Shown here: positions 42,570 to 50,732 of the stretch, piece after piece
How the letters are laid out: every line of letters begins with the position of its first letter
Numbering within the stretch: position 1 is the stretch's first letter
Assembly: GCA_037440925.1 (NCBI GenBank)
Contig: JBBITF010000013.1
Coordinates: 3,526 to 67,525 of the forward strand
Source: JAABUE01 sp037440925
GTDB taxonomy: Bacteria; Chloroflexota; Anaerolineae; Anaerolineales; Villigracilaceae
DNA: 64,000 nucleotides
Direction: 5' to 3'
The notes under the pieces: generated by a model
What the model saw: the letters and a program-made list of their open reading frames with translations, nothing else
Database searches by the model: none
Told to the model about the DNA's origin: nothing
Position numbers and translations under genes: made by a program

Positions 42570-44115
42570 CCTCCACCTCTCCAAGGTATTCGATTCCCAC
42601 ATATTGCTCGGTCTGATCGTACAAACCGCGATACTCCGGCAAGACGCCTTCCTTTTCAAGAATGTAATATGAGGCGCCGTAACGCGCCGCCAAAGCCAGG
42701 AGGGTCTGCGGCCCGCCCGGCGGCGCCACGATAGCCGAACGCCCACTGACTAGGTAATACCCCGGCGGATTGAGCGCAATTACAATTTCATTTGGCTGCG
42801 CGCCCTGCTCTACCAGGAATCGCTCGACTTTTACATACAATTCCTCTTCCCATTGCCAACCGAGTTGAAAGATACGCTTTTGCAAGACCACAACGGTCAA
42901 CAAGGCGCATAGGCCCACCAGCGCAACGCGAAAGATGCTATAAGCGCGTTCATCCAAAAACCCTCTGCGGCGAATAGCCGACACAGTCTGTTCCAATCCG
43001 AGCGGCGCCAACGCCCACCATAAGGGTTGAAAGGCCACGCCAGCATGGAAGAACCCGCCGCGCGCGCCCGCTAGAGGGAAAATCAAGGTCATTACAGCCA
43101 ACAGCAACAGCCAGCCAATGGCTGCCAATCTGACACGCAAGTCACGCCGCGCCTGCCACACGCCCACCAAGATAAAAGGAAACAAAAGGATGCCGCCTTG
43201 AGCCCCAATGGCATTCTGCGCATTCATGCCCAAAGCCCAAAAACGTACCTTCAGCGCTGCCTGCCAGCCAGCCGCCAGCCAGGATTGCAAATTGACCTGT
43301 TCGGCAGGAAAAGCAAACGTATCGTTGTAATTCGTCAACCATAGAATGCGGTCCCCCCCTGGCGCCATGAGCGAGCCAAACACGGAAAGGTTGCGAGCGT
43401 ACCAAGGCCCCATGATAAGCAGGTAGCCGAGCAGGGTAAGGGGAAAAGCGCGGAAGATGTAAAGCGTGAGGGGTGATACGTAATGCGTAATTTGTGTCCT
43501 TAAAACGTAATCTTGCGCCCGCCAGAGAGAAAGCAAGCCGAGCAACCCCAGCCAAAGCAGGCCATCGCTGCGCGCCAGGTTCATCAGGCCGGCCAAGACG
43601 CCTAGCAACCCAAAAACCCAATGACGTTCATCCTTTGCCAGCAAGAAAATCAGACCGCCCAGGAACATGAAGGGAGCAAAGTTGTCGGTGACGGGCAAGA
43701 AAGGAGCATGAAAGATGGAGAAGACGGCCAGCAGGCCCGAGGTCAAGGCGAGAGCGCGGCGATCGGTAAAATCCAGCGCCAGGCGGGCAGTCAAAGGCGG
43801 AATGCAGGCGGCAATCAAAATGAAAATCAGGCGAGCGGCTGCGTAGGTTTGTTGGCCGGTCAGGAACATACTGAGCGCCGCCAAGATGGATGAAAGCGGC
43901 AGCCAGTAGGTATGTGAGGGATGCGGCAGGCCGGCCGGGTCATCCAGATAATTCCACAAATACGGCTCGGTAAAGCCCTTGCCCTGTATCAGTTGCAAGC
44001 CGCCGGCAAAGTAGTAGTCTGCGTCCATGTAGCCGGGGTAATCCTGGAAGGAGGCAATCGTCAACGCCCCTCCCAAGCCAAGTAGAAAAAGTAAGAGATA
44101 GAGACGCCAGGTCAT
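42535..44115 (-). CDS. GT-C type membrane glycosyltransferase, copy 2
   Basis: 526 residues, 10-12 membrane helices, C-terminal soluble domain ending VGIEYLGEVEDARIFAL. The first external loop has DYPGYMDADYYFAGG with acidic residues where GT-C enzymes have their catalytic Asp. About 18 residues (VLRTQITHYVSPLTLYI) are encoded by a heptamer array at 43459-43512, placed in the loop after the helix ending LLSLW. Neighbours on both sides are membrane proteins of the same kind, so the three may build one glycan together. Confidence 0.78.
   Translation of the reverse strand: MTWRLYLLLFLLGLGGALTIASFQDYPGYMDADYYFAGGLQLIQGKGFTEPYLWNYLDDPAGLPHPSHTYWLPLSSILAALSMFLTGQQTYAAARLIFILIAACIPPLTARLALDFTDRRALALTSGLLAVFSIFHAPFLPVTDNFAPFMFLGGLIFLLAKDERHWVFGLLGVLAGLMNLARSDGLLWLGLLGLLSLWRAQDYVLRTQITHYVSPLTLYIFRAFPLTLLGYLLIMGPWYARNLSVFGSLMAPGGDRILWLTNYNDTFAFPAEQVNLQSWLAAGWQAALKVRFWALGMNAQNAIGAQGGILLFPFILVGVWQARRDLRVRLAAIGWLLLLAVMTLIFPLAGARGGFFHAGVAFQPLWWALAPLGLEQTVSAIRRRGFLDERAYSIFRVALVGLCALLTVVVLQKRIFQLGWQWEEELYVKVERFLVEQGAQPNEIVIALNPPGYYLVSGRSAIVAPPGGPQTLLALAARYGASYYILEKEGVLPEYRGLYDQTEQYVGIEYLGEVEDARIFALSPAH
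43459..43512. repeat. Heptamer array (GTAATGC) inside GT-C copy 2
   Basis: GTAAAGC, GTGAGGG, GTGATAC, GTAATGC, GTAATTT, GTGTCCT, then TAAAAC and GTAATC. The first six words give 42 bp. Words are shared with the array at 11698-11746, 32 kb away. Confidence 0.8.
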
Positions 44116-44122
44116 TGAGACT

Positions 44123-45394
44123 CTATGTAGAGATGTGTTCTAACCAAGTACGCGGCGGGCGAATGATCCACCAACGCATCCAGTACAGTCCTAACAAGGC
44201 GGTAAGCGGCAGGAACAGATATAAGGCCTCTGAAGCCGCTAGAGAGGGCAACGCCAGAAAGCCAAAGAAAAACAACCACGCTGCTGCAAAGAGCGCTGCC
44301 AGCAACACAATGGCTATCCCCTCTCCAATGCGCTTCCACCGTTCACGCACCGTAACAAGGAATAGGATGATAGGAAAAAACAACACAACCAGGTTGTCTA
44401 GTTCTGAGCGAAAGCCCAACAAAGGGGTGGCGGCCAACGTAATAGCGGCCGTCCATACAAAACGCCGAAAGTCCGCTCCACGGCTGCGCCCCCATTCATA
44501 GCCCAGCGCAATCAACAGCACGCCGCTCAGGGTCAAAGACAACAGACTGCCATGGCCGGGCCAAAGGAGGCTAAAGACGCGGAGAGTGGAGTAGCCAAAG
44601 TCGGCGCGCAGGCTGTTCCAGGCGGCGCGCAAGAATGGCAGCAACCAGCCCGGATAGGAGAGAAAGGAAACAACGAGAAGCACAAACAACAGCATCCCCG
44701 CCCCGGCCAACACCCGCCAGCGCCGCGCCCAGAAAACAGATAAGAAGATGAACAGCCAAAACGGGGCGCCTATCTCCCATTGAAAGGCTGTCATCACCAG
44801 TAATGCGCCTGCCAGTTCGTCCCATTGGGCGCGCAGCGCCAGGAGGATGCCAACATAGGCCAATCCGAGCAGAATGGCCGCGGAACCTTCCAGAAAAGCC
44901 TGCCAGGCGTAGTAAGAGGATAAGCAAAACAAGAACACCAAAGCGGTAAAATAGCGCGGGGGTTGTCTTTCGAGCAAGCGAAAAAGGAGAGCAAGGAAGG
45001 CCAGCGCCGCCGCTTCTGTCAACGTCATCCAAAAAGCGCGCGCGGCCTGCGCATCGGGAAACAACGCCAATGGAAAGAAGAAAGGCATTAAGTGAAAAGG
45101 AATGTCGAGGATATACAATTCTTCTCCTGGCCGCGCCGGGCGCCCATAGACCCGCTCTTGTACCGCTGACGGAACAGCGGCGCTATAGGGTTCAATGCGA
45201 TCGAACAGAAAAGCCCGACCGCCGATGTAAAGCAAATAAAACTCGCCGCCTCCAGGCAAAGTACGCGCCAAAGAGAGATTAGCATACCCCAGCAAGCCCA
45301 AAACTACGGCCAGCGCCGCCACAGCCAGGAACAGGAAGCGCCACTCCTGGGGAGTCAATTTGCGGGAGTTTTTTTGGAATTCCTGAAATGACAT
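44123..45394 (-). CDS. Multi-membrane protein, GT87/DUF2029-like
   Basis: 423 residues with about 11 membrane helices. The first external loop carries GGEFYLLYIGGRAFLFDRIEPYS, the GT87 arrangement in which a short periplasmic loop with acidic residues follows the first helix; IPFHLMPFFFPLALFPD is also typical. GT87 enzymes are polyprenyl-dependent mannosyl or hexosyl transferases, but I cannot prove activity. The start ATG 45394 lies inside a 39-codon frame that begins at the stop of the lipid kinase gene. Confidence 0.7.
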   Translation of the reverse strand: MSFQEFQKNSRKLTPQEWRFLFLAVAALAVVLGLLGYANLSLARTLPGGGEFYLLYIGGRAFLFDRIEPYSAAVPSAVQERVYGRPARPGEELYILDIPFHLMPFFFPLALFPDAQAARAFWMTLTEAAALAFLALLFRLLERQPPRYFTALVFLFCLSSYYAWQAFLEGSAAILLGLAYVGILLALRAQWDELAGALLVMTAFQWEIGAPFWLFIFLSVFWARRWRVLAGAGMLLFVLLVVSFLSYPGWLLPFLRAAWNSLRADFGYSTLRVFSLLWPGHGSLLSLTLSGVLLIALGYEWGRSRGADFRRFVWTAAITLAATPLLGFRSELDNLVVLFFPIILFLVTVRERWKRIGEGIAIVLLAALFAAAWLFFFGFLALPSLAASEALYLFLPLTALLGLYWMRWWIIRPPRTWLEHIST

Positions 45395-45474
45395 GCCCTA
45401 CCCAAAGAGGCGACAATAAGCCAACCGGTCAGGGCGCCGCTGACAAGGCCAAACACAGGCAAGAGGTCTGTCAT
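45355..45474 (-). CDS. Possible 39-residue membrane peptide
   Basis: A short frame starts with an ATGA overlap on the stop of the lipid kinase gene and ends 40 bp inside the next gene. The peptide has one hydrophobic helix (LLPVFGLVSGALTGWLIVA) and a basic tail (HFRNSKK). The overlap would let ribosomes move from kinase to peptide to the GT87-like gene. It may be a real small membrane protein or just a coupling frame; no homologue is known to me. Confidence 0.35.
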   Translation of the reverse strand: MTDLLPVFGLVSGALTGWLIVASLGRACHFRNSKKTPAN

Positions 45475-46373
45475 GGCATCAAAATCTGCAAACGCCCTGG
45501 CAAGATGCTATACTCGAAATCCTGTTTGTACTCCGAGAAAAGTTCGCCGTCGGTATGTGCGGGAGATGGCCTGTTCAGATGAATTGTCAAATGGGTGGTA
45601 TGCACCTCGTACATACCGGGCAGTTCCAGATAATTCCCTTTGCCCGGCTTCATGGCGCGCGGCAACGCCTGGAGCAAACCCAATCGTGTGGCGCGATAAC
45701 CATAGGCAAAAGTTAGTTTTCCATCGAAGGGATTGGCATGAGGGGTCATGTAAAAGCCGCCCGTGCGGGGGGCATTGCCAATCGAGACCAGAGAAAGCGG
45801 CCCATCGTATTCGCCATCGTCCCAATAAACCTTTCCCTGCCATTCAGGTTTATCTAGGATCGCCCAAATGGCTGCTACCAGGTAACGCGCGATGCCCTTG
45901 ATCCAGTGAATGCGCTCATGTTTGGTGGTGACATAAGGCTCCAGGCCGGCGGCAGAATTGTTGACAAAATAGCGCTCATTTAGCTTTCCCACGTCTAACA
46001 AGCGCGTTTTCCCCGCTGCAATCACTTGCGCCGCCGCAAACAAATCGAGCGGCAGCCCCAAATTGACCGCCAGGTCATTGGCCGATCCTAGCGGAATGAC
46101 GCCCAACGGCCCTAACAGGTCTTGGTCAGATTTTGCAGCCCGCATCATGCCGTTGACCGTTTCTCCGATGGTGCCATCTCCGCCAGCAACAATAAGAGGG
46201 GAAAAACCCGCCCGCGCTGCTTCTTCGGCCAATTCTACTACTTGACCTTTACGCTGCGAAACAGATACATCGAACTCCACGCCAGCCGCCTTGAGCGCGG
46301 CCTGCGCTTGCGGCCAACGTTTCCGGGAGTTCCAGCGATTGGAATAGGGATTCAAAATTACTTTAGCAACCAT
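45471..46373 (-). CDS. Diacylglycerol/lipid kinase family protein (YegS/DgkB-like)
   Basis: 300 residues. The DAGK catalytic domain starts AKVILNPYSNRW, has the nucleotide-binding GGDGTIGETVNGMM near residue 63 and PLGSANDLAVNLGLPLD near 95, and the C-terminal domain has SIGNAPRTGGFYMTPHANPFDGKL. Such enzymes phosphorylate diacylglycerol or related lipids at the membrane. It is the first gene of the block of membrane glycosyltransferases, in agreement with a role in glycolipid supply. Confidence 0.9.
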   Translation of the reverse strand: MVAKVILNPYSNRWNSRKRWPQAQAALKAAGVEFDVSVSQRKGQVVELAEEAARAGFSPLIVAGGDGTIGETVNGMMRAAKSDQDLLGPLGVIPLGSANDLAVNLGLPLDLFAAAQVIAAGKTRLLDVGKLNERYFVNNSAAGLEPYVTTKHERIHWIKGIARYLVAAIWAILDKPEWQGKVYWDDGEYDGPLSLVSIGNAPRTGGFYMTPHANPFDGKLTFAYGYRATRLGLLQALPRAMKPGKGNYLELPGMYEVHTTHLTIHLNRPSPAHTDGELFSEYKQDFEYSILPGRLQILMP

Positions 46374-46390
46374 GTCGCCTCTAATTTAGT

Positions 46391-46549
46391 CAGGCAAGGT
46401 AACTGCCTACCCACCCTCACCCCCGGCCCCTCTCCCGGCGGGAGAGGGAAGAAAATCCCTTTCATCTATCCGTTTCCCTCTCCCTTTGGTGGTCGAGCTT
46501 GTCGAGACCTGGGAGAGGGTTGGGTGAGGGTAGGTAATTACCAGGCAAG
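46391..46549. mobile_element. MITE-like element, family 2, with 8-bp target duplication
   Basis: The element proper is 46399-46541 (143 bp). Its ends are GTAACTGCCTACC and GGTAGGTAATTAC in inverted orientation, with inner CACCCTCACCC and GGGTGAGGG. CAGGCAAG is directly repeated at 46391-46398 and 46542-46549, as expected for a target-site duplication. No coding capacity. It lies between the lipid kinase and the EamA transporter genes. Confidence 0.75.
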
Positions 46550-46555
46550 ACTATT

Positions 46556-47416
46556 TTACTCTAATTTCTTCTCTCGCAACTGAGTCAACAGTACACCGCT
46601 CAACACAAGCAAACAGCCAATCACCTGGGAACACGTCAACTTCTCATTCAGCAAAAGAAAGCCAAATAAGGCTCCAAAGACGGCTTCCAGGCTCAAGATG
46701 AGGGCCGCATCGGTAGGAGGAGTGTGCTTTTGCGCCCACACTTGCAGCGTATACCCCATCCCTACTGAGAAAACACCCGCGTACAAAATGGCCGCTATCA
46801 AAACCCCAGGAGTGGAAATGGACGGTTTTTCCAAAAAGAGGCCTGCCAGGATATTCAATGCAGCGCATACAGCAAAATGCCCCATAGAAAACGTCACCGC
46901 ATTGTAGCGGGAGGCAAATTTTCCCAAGACGACAAAATGCAGCGCCCAGAAAACCGCTCCCAGCAACTCGAGCGCATCGCCTTTCTGGACCTCGAGCCTG
47001 CTTCCCGCCGAAATGAGGTAAGCCCCGCCCGCGGCCAATGCCACCGCCGCGAGCGCCTGCCAACGCGGACGCTCGCGCCAGCCGACGAACAACACGAACG
47101 GCACAAAGACGACGTATAAACTGGTAATGAAACTCGCATTGCCCGCCGTCGTGGATTGCAATCCGGCCTGCTGCAAAGCCGCCGCAGCAAACAATACTAC
47201 CCCGGCAATTCCCATCCAAAGCCATTGGCTACGCGAAATCCGCCAAATGCCAGGCACACGAACTGCCGGTAGCAGCAAAACCAACGCGCCCAACAAAAAA
47301 CGCAACCCATTAAACCAATAGACGACATTTTGTTGCCCGGCCACACGCTGAGCAGCAAAAGCGCTGCCCCAAATCAGGGCAACAAGGAACAAAGCCACAT
47401 CAGCCTTGAGGCGCAT
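46556..47416 (-). CDS. EamA/DMT-superfamily transporter
   Basis: 286 residues with ten membrane helices in two five-helix repeats. The first repeat begins ALFLVALIWGSAFAAQRVA, the second ALELLGAVFWALHFVVLGKF; the repeat-end signature LEAVFGALFGFLLLNEKLT near residue 250 is typical. These carriers export amino acids or other metabolites; the substrate cannot be told. The stop lies 6 bp past the duplication that flanks the element to its left. Confidence 0.92.
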   Translation of the reverse strand: MRLKADVALFLVALIWGSAFAAQRVAGQQNVVYWFNGLRFLLGALVLLLPAVRVPGIWRISRSQWLWMGIAGVVLFAAAALQQAGLQSTTAGNASFITSLYVVFVPFVLFVGWRERPRWQALAAVALAAGGAYLISAGSRLEVQKGDALELLGAVFWALHFVVLGKFASRYNAVTFSMGHFAVCAALNILAGLFLEKPSISTPGVLIAAILYAGVFSVGMGYTLQVWAQKHTPPTDAALILSLEAVFGALFGFLLLNEKLTCSQVIGCLLVLSGVLLTQLREKKLE

Positions 47417-47780
47417 AAAGATCTTCTACCTTCTCCGAAATAACATGCAAGCATCACCCCAAGGCATTTCTCGAACGATTTATTCGTCTGACGGCAACCT
47501 CTGGGACATTTTTGTCAATATACGCGCACTGGTGATTGCCCACATCTTGAGGGCAGGGCGTATTCTCTAAAATTACGATGTAAGTTTGGGTAAATGCTTT
47601 CGAGCGCTCCGCCAGCAAGGGGCTTGGATTTGGCAATCCAAGCCAGCGTTTCCAAGCCGCCATTTTTTTTGCTCGTGCGGATTGCCAAATCTGCACATGC
47701 CTCCCTTGTGGGCAATCACCAAACGCGCAGGCAGGACAAGCATACAACTTGCCCTGCCTGCCTTTGTAGAATAGTCTACA
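47417..47780. other. Intergenic region with repeat words and a hairpin
   Basis: 364 bp without a gene. It contains the second inverted pair of GGATTTGGCAAT/ATTGCCAAAT words (47626-47637 and 47681-47692; first pair at 505-563), an extra AGCGTTTCCAAGCC segment between them, and a long hairpin near the aminotransferase stop. The EamA promoter should lie near 47417-47500 on the minus strand, but no clear elements are seen. Confidence 0.5.
47727..47761 (-). terminator. Hairpin downstream of the class III aminotransferase gene
   Basis: GCAGGCAGG (47727-47735) pairs with CCTGCCTGC (47753-47761), and CAAG with CTTG inside, leaving a 7-nt loop. It stands 20 bp after the aminotransferase stop on the minus strand. 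The run that follows is GCGCGTTTGG and so is not T-rich; termination may be factor-assisted. Confidence 0.45.
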
Positions 47781-49118
47781 CTATGCAACCCCGTCCATAG
47801 CCGCACCCAGGCGCTTCACAATTTCGTCTACCTCTTCTTCGGTGATAGTGATGGGGGGAGAAAAAGCCAGTGTGCTACCCAGCGGGCGAGACCGCAATCC
47901 GCGCTCCAGAGCCGCTTTGTAAATTTTCATCGCCATCGCAGGATCAGCCGTCTTAGCGGCCTTGTCCGAAACAATCTCGACGCCGCACATCAAGCCCAAG
48001 CCACGCACATCGCCCACAAAGGGGAATTCCATCAAAGTCTTCAAACCATCCAGCAGGCGCTTGCCCAGTTCGCGCGCGCGTTTCGGGAAATTTTCCCTTT
48101 CCATGATTTCCAGGTTCTTCAATCCGACCGCACAAGCCATGGCATGACCGGAATAGGTATAACCGTGCATATACGTCTCAGGCTCGCTGGCCGACTCGAT
48201 AGTTTCGCGAATCGCATCCGAAATCTGAATGCCGCCCAATTGGGCATAGCCGCTAGTCACTGCCTTGGCAAACGAGAGGATATCTGGCTTGACGTTCCAA
48301 TGCTTGAGCGCAAACCATTCTCCGGTGCGGCCAAAACCGGTAATGACCTCATCGGAAATGAACAGGACTTCATGCTTATCGCAAACTTCACGTACAAGCG
48401 GGAAGTAATCATCCGGCGGCACAATTACGCCACCCACGCCCATAACCGGCTCGGCGATGAAAGCCGCCACTGTATCCGCGCCTTCGCGCAAAATAGTCTC
48501 TTCTAACGCGCGCGCCGCTGCCTGGCCAACCGTCTCGCCTGGCTTCATTTCGCCTTCGAAGCGATACGGATTTGGCGCGGGGACGTGAATATATCCTTCC
48601 AGGGCAGGGCCAAACATGGTGTGATATTTCTCCAGGCCGGTCGCAAAAGTGGTGCCAAGCGTCACGCCGTGATAAGCGCCCTTGCGGGCAATGACCTTGT
48701 ACTTGCCCGGCTTCCCCTTCCGCTTCCAGTAATAGCGCGCCGTCTTGAAAGCCGAATCATTGGCCTCAGAACCGCCCGAAGTGAAAAACGTTGTGTTCAA
48801 TCCCTCATAAGCAAAGCCAGATAATTTCTCGGCCAGACGAATGGAGGGTAAATTGGTCATGCCCGAAAAGTTGGACGTGAAAGCCAGTAACTTCATCTGC
48901 TCATAAGCGGCCCTGGCCAATTCTTCGTTGCCATAACCCGCATCTACGTTCCATAAGCCAGCCATAGCATCCAACACTTTCTGCCCGTCAGTGGTATAGA
49001 GCCAGACGCCCTCGCCACGCTCAACCACCAAAGGGTTAGCGTGGCTCTTGGGGTGGTAAACGGGGTGCAATTGCATCTTGTCTTTTTCGATCCATTCAGT
49101 TGTATCTTGCCTGGTCAT
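47781..49118 (-). CDS. Class III PLP-dependent aminotransferase (omega-amino acid type)
   Basis: 445 residues, full length. Recognisable parts: HPVYHPKSHANPLVVERGEGVWLYTTDGQ at the N-terminus, the substrate-side HGYTYSGHAMACA near 305-320, FISDEVITGFGRTGEWFA with the PLP Asp near 245-262, and the Schiff-base Lys in SFAKAVTSGY near 275. Enzymes with this profile transfer amino groups from beta-alanine, taurine, putrescine or similar to pyruvate; the exact donor is open. It is divergent from the DNA glycosylase gene across a region with a perfect palindrome. Confidence 0.9.
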   Translation of the reverse strand: MTRQDTTEWIEKDKMQLHPVYHPKSHANPLVVERGEGVWLYTTDGQKVLDAMAGLWNVDAGYGNEELARAAYEQMKLLAFTSNFSGMTNLPSIRLAEKLSGFAYEGLNTTFFTSGGSEANDSAFKTARYYWKRKGKPGKYKVIARKGAYHGVTLGTTFATGLEKYHTMFGPALEGYIHVPAPNPYRFEGEMKPGETVGQAAARALEETILREGADTVAAFIAEPVMGVGGVIVPPDDYFPLVREVCDKHEVLFISDEVITGFGRTGEWFALKHWNVKPDILSFAKAVTSGYAQLGGIQISDAIRETIESASEPETYMHGYTYSGHAMACAVGLKNLEIMERENFPKRARELGKRLLDGLKTLMEFPFVGDVRGLGLMCGVEIVSDKAAKTADPAMAMKIYKAALERGLRSRPLGSTLAFSPPITITEEEVDEIVKRLGAAMDGVA

Positions 49119-49149
49119 TGTGCCTCCAAATATCTTAAGACAAATTTCC

Positions 49150-49178
49150 CCTATTTTAGCGTTATTGGCTAAAATAGG
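49150..49178. promoter_or_regulatory. Perfect 11-bp inverted repeat in a divergent promoter
   Basis: CCTATTTTAGC (49150-49160) and GCTAAAATAGG (49168-49178) are perfect complements separated by GTTATTG. TAAAAT in each arm can act as a -10, so both divergent promoters could be covered by one dimeric regulator. A second -10-like TAGACT (49180-49185) lies 8 bases before the plus-strand start codon. Confidence 0.55.
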
Positions 49179-49193
49179 ATAGACTCAAGACCC

Positions 49194-49835
49194 ATGCAAA
49201 CGCCATTGCCCCGCAGTTTCTACGACCGTCCAACCTTGACCGTTGCCCGCGAATTGCTCGGAACGCGGCTGGTGCGTATTTTGGATGGGGTCAAACTGGT
49301 CGGCCTGATCACCGAGACGGAAGCGTACATCGGCGAGGAAGACCTAGGCTGTCACGCCAAAGCCGGACGCACGCCGCGCACACAGGTCATGTACGGACCG
49401 CCCGGTCATGCCTACGTCTACTTCACGTATGGCAATCATTGGATGTTGAACGCCGTCACGGAACGAGAAGGTTTCCCGGCGGCGGTATTGATCCGCGCCA
49501 TTCAGCCGATCGAGGGCGTAGAAGTGATGTCGGCGCGGCGCAACGGACGAGATACTTTTGGGCCAGGCAAATTGTGCCAGGCGATGGGAATCACCAAAAG
49601 CGAGAACGGGGCAGATTTAACGGTAGCAAGCACAGGCTTGTGGATCGAAGCGGGGGTTTCCGTCCCCGATAAAAGCGTGACGATTGGGCCGCGCGTGGGG
49701 TTATATAGTGTGCCTGAGCCATGGAAATCCATCCCCTGGCGGTTCCTGACTACTCTCTACTCATCTAGTCTCTACTCATCTACTCTCTACTCATCCACTC
49801 CCTACTCATCTACTCTCTTCACTTTGGAGGAATAA
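49194..49835 (+). CDS. 3-methyladenine DNA glycosylase (AAG/MPG family)
   Basis: 213 residues. The AAG fold is evident from LARELLGTRLVR-like start (VARELLGTRL), ITETEAYIGEEDLGCHAKAGRTPRTQVMYGPPGHAYVYFTYGNHWMLN and PGKLCQAMGI. The catalytic Glu lies in TETEAY near residue 43. It removes alkylated purines from DNA. The last 28 or so residues (a run of LYSST/S units) are encoded by a 67-bp 7+8 bp array and have no counterpart in the family. The gene ends one base into the fabI start, so both are cotranscribed. Confidence 0.92.
   Translation: MQTPLPRSFYDRPTLTVARELLGTRLVRILDGVKLVGLITETEAYIGEEDLGCHAKAGRTPRTQVMYGPPGHAYVYFTYGNHWMLNAVTEREGFPAAVLIRAIQPIEGVEVMSARRNGRDTFGPGKLCQAMGITKSENGADLTVASTGLWIEAGVSVPDKSVTIGPRVGLYSVPEPWKSIPWRFLTTLYSSSLYSSTLYSSTPYSSTLFTLEE
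49751..49817. repeat. Alternating 7+8 bp array (TACTCTC TACTCATC)
   Basis: Nine words alternate: TACTCTC, TACTCATC, TAGTCTC, TACTCATC, TACTCTC, TACTCATC, CACTCCC, TACTCATC, TACTCTC. They code for the LYSST tail of the DNA glycosylase. Confidence 0.85.
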
Positions 49836-50632
49836 TGGGCCTACTCGAAGGTAAGACTGCTTTGGTATTTGGGCTGGCAAACGAGCGCTCGATTGCCTGG
49901 GGCATCACGCAGGCGCTGCACCGCGAAGGCGCGCAGATTGGCATCAGTTACGCGGGCGAGGCGCTCGAACGGCGCGTCAAGCCGCTGGCCGAGAAAATCG
50001 GCTGCACATGGGTAGAAGAATGCGACGTGTCGAAAGATGAACACATAGCCGCCGTTGCCGAGAAGGCTGCGCAGGCTTTTGGGCAGGTGGACGTGCTGGT
50101 GCATTCGATTGCCTTTGCCGGGCGGGACGAACTGACCGGACCGTTCTACAACACCACCCGCGAAGGTTTCAAGATCGCCATGGACATCAGCGTCTTTTCA
50201 TTCGTAGCGCTGGCGCGCGCCTTCCAACCCATGTTGCGACCCGGCGCTTCGTTGATGTGCATGACCTACTATGGTTCGGTCAAGGTTGCGCCGCATTACA
50301 ACGTGATGGGGGTCGCCAAAGCGGCGCTGGAGGCCGCCACTCGCTATCTGGCTTATGACTTTGGGCCCCAAGGCGTGCGCGTAAACGCGATTTCGGCCGG
50401 CCCGATCCGCACCCTGGCGGCGGCCGGCGTGGGCGGCTTCCGCGATATGTACAAACATTTCGCTGATATGTCGCCCTTGCGCGAGAATGTGACCATCGAA
50501 GATGTGGGCAATGCGGCGGTTTTCCTGGCGTCGGACCTTTCCAGGCATATCACCGGCGATGTGCTGTATGTGGATTCGGGTTTCAATATTGTGGGAGTGC
50601 AGATGGGGAGGAGGGAGGATAGTGATCAGTGA
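49835..50632 (+). CDS. fabI: Enoyl-[acyl-carrier-protein] reductase
   Basis: 265 residues of the FabI type SDR. NAD site GLANERSIAWGI at residues 11-22; catalytic Tyr-x6-Lys in YNVMGVAK near 155-162, following MTYYGSVKVAPH; substrate-loop AISAGPIRTLAAAGVGGF and HITGDVLYVDSGFNIVG near the end. Last step of fatty acid elongation and thus a housekeeping enzyme. GGAGGAA precedes the start. The final residues and stop lie at the edge of a heptamer array. Confidence 0.95.
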   Translation: MGLLEGKTALVFGLANERSIAWGITQALHREGAQIGISYAGEALERRVKPLAEKIGCTWVEECDVSKDEHIAAVAEKAAQAFGQVDVLVHSIAFAGRDELTGPFYNTTREGFKIAMDISVFSFVALARAFQPMLRPGASLMCMTYYGSVKVAPHYNVMGVAKAALEAATRYLAYDFGPQGVRVNAISAGPIRTLAAAGVGGFRDMYKHFADMSPLRENVTIEDVGNAAVFLASDLSRHITGDVLYVDSGFNIVGVQMGRREDSDQ

Positions 50633-50669
50633 TCAGGGGTCAGTGATCAGTAAACAGTGAGTAGTGGAG
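50621..50669. repeat. Heptamer array (AGTGATC) after fabI
   Basis: Seven words: AGTGATC, AGTGATC, AGGGGTC, AGTGATC, AGTAAAC, AGTGAGT, AGTGGAG; 49 bp. The fabI stop codon is inside the array. Confidence 0.85.
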
Positions 50670-50720
50670 CGGCGGGAAATAGGAGGCGCGGGCTTTGTGT
50701 CCGCACTTTTGGTTTAACGG

Positions 50721-50726
50721 TAAAAT
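50721..50726 (+). promoter_or_regulatory. -10-like element close to the bactofilin start
   Basis: TAAAAT lies six bases before ATG 50733, and no ribosome site is present. As with the gluzincin and DHH-CCA genes this suggests leaderless transcription. Confidence 0.35.
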
Positions 50727-50732
50727 AAAGCT

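Noticed and set aside
43459..43512. Sequencing or assembly artefact in the GT-C gene
   Set aside because: The heptamer words match arrays elsewhere, the frame is maintained and the flanking protein is normal, so a genuine insert is more likely.
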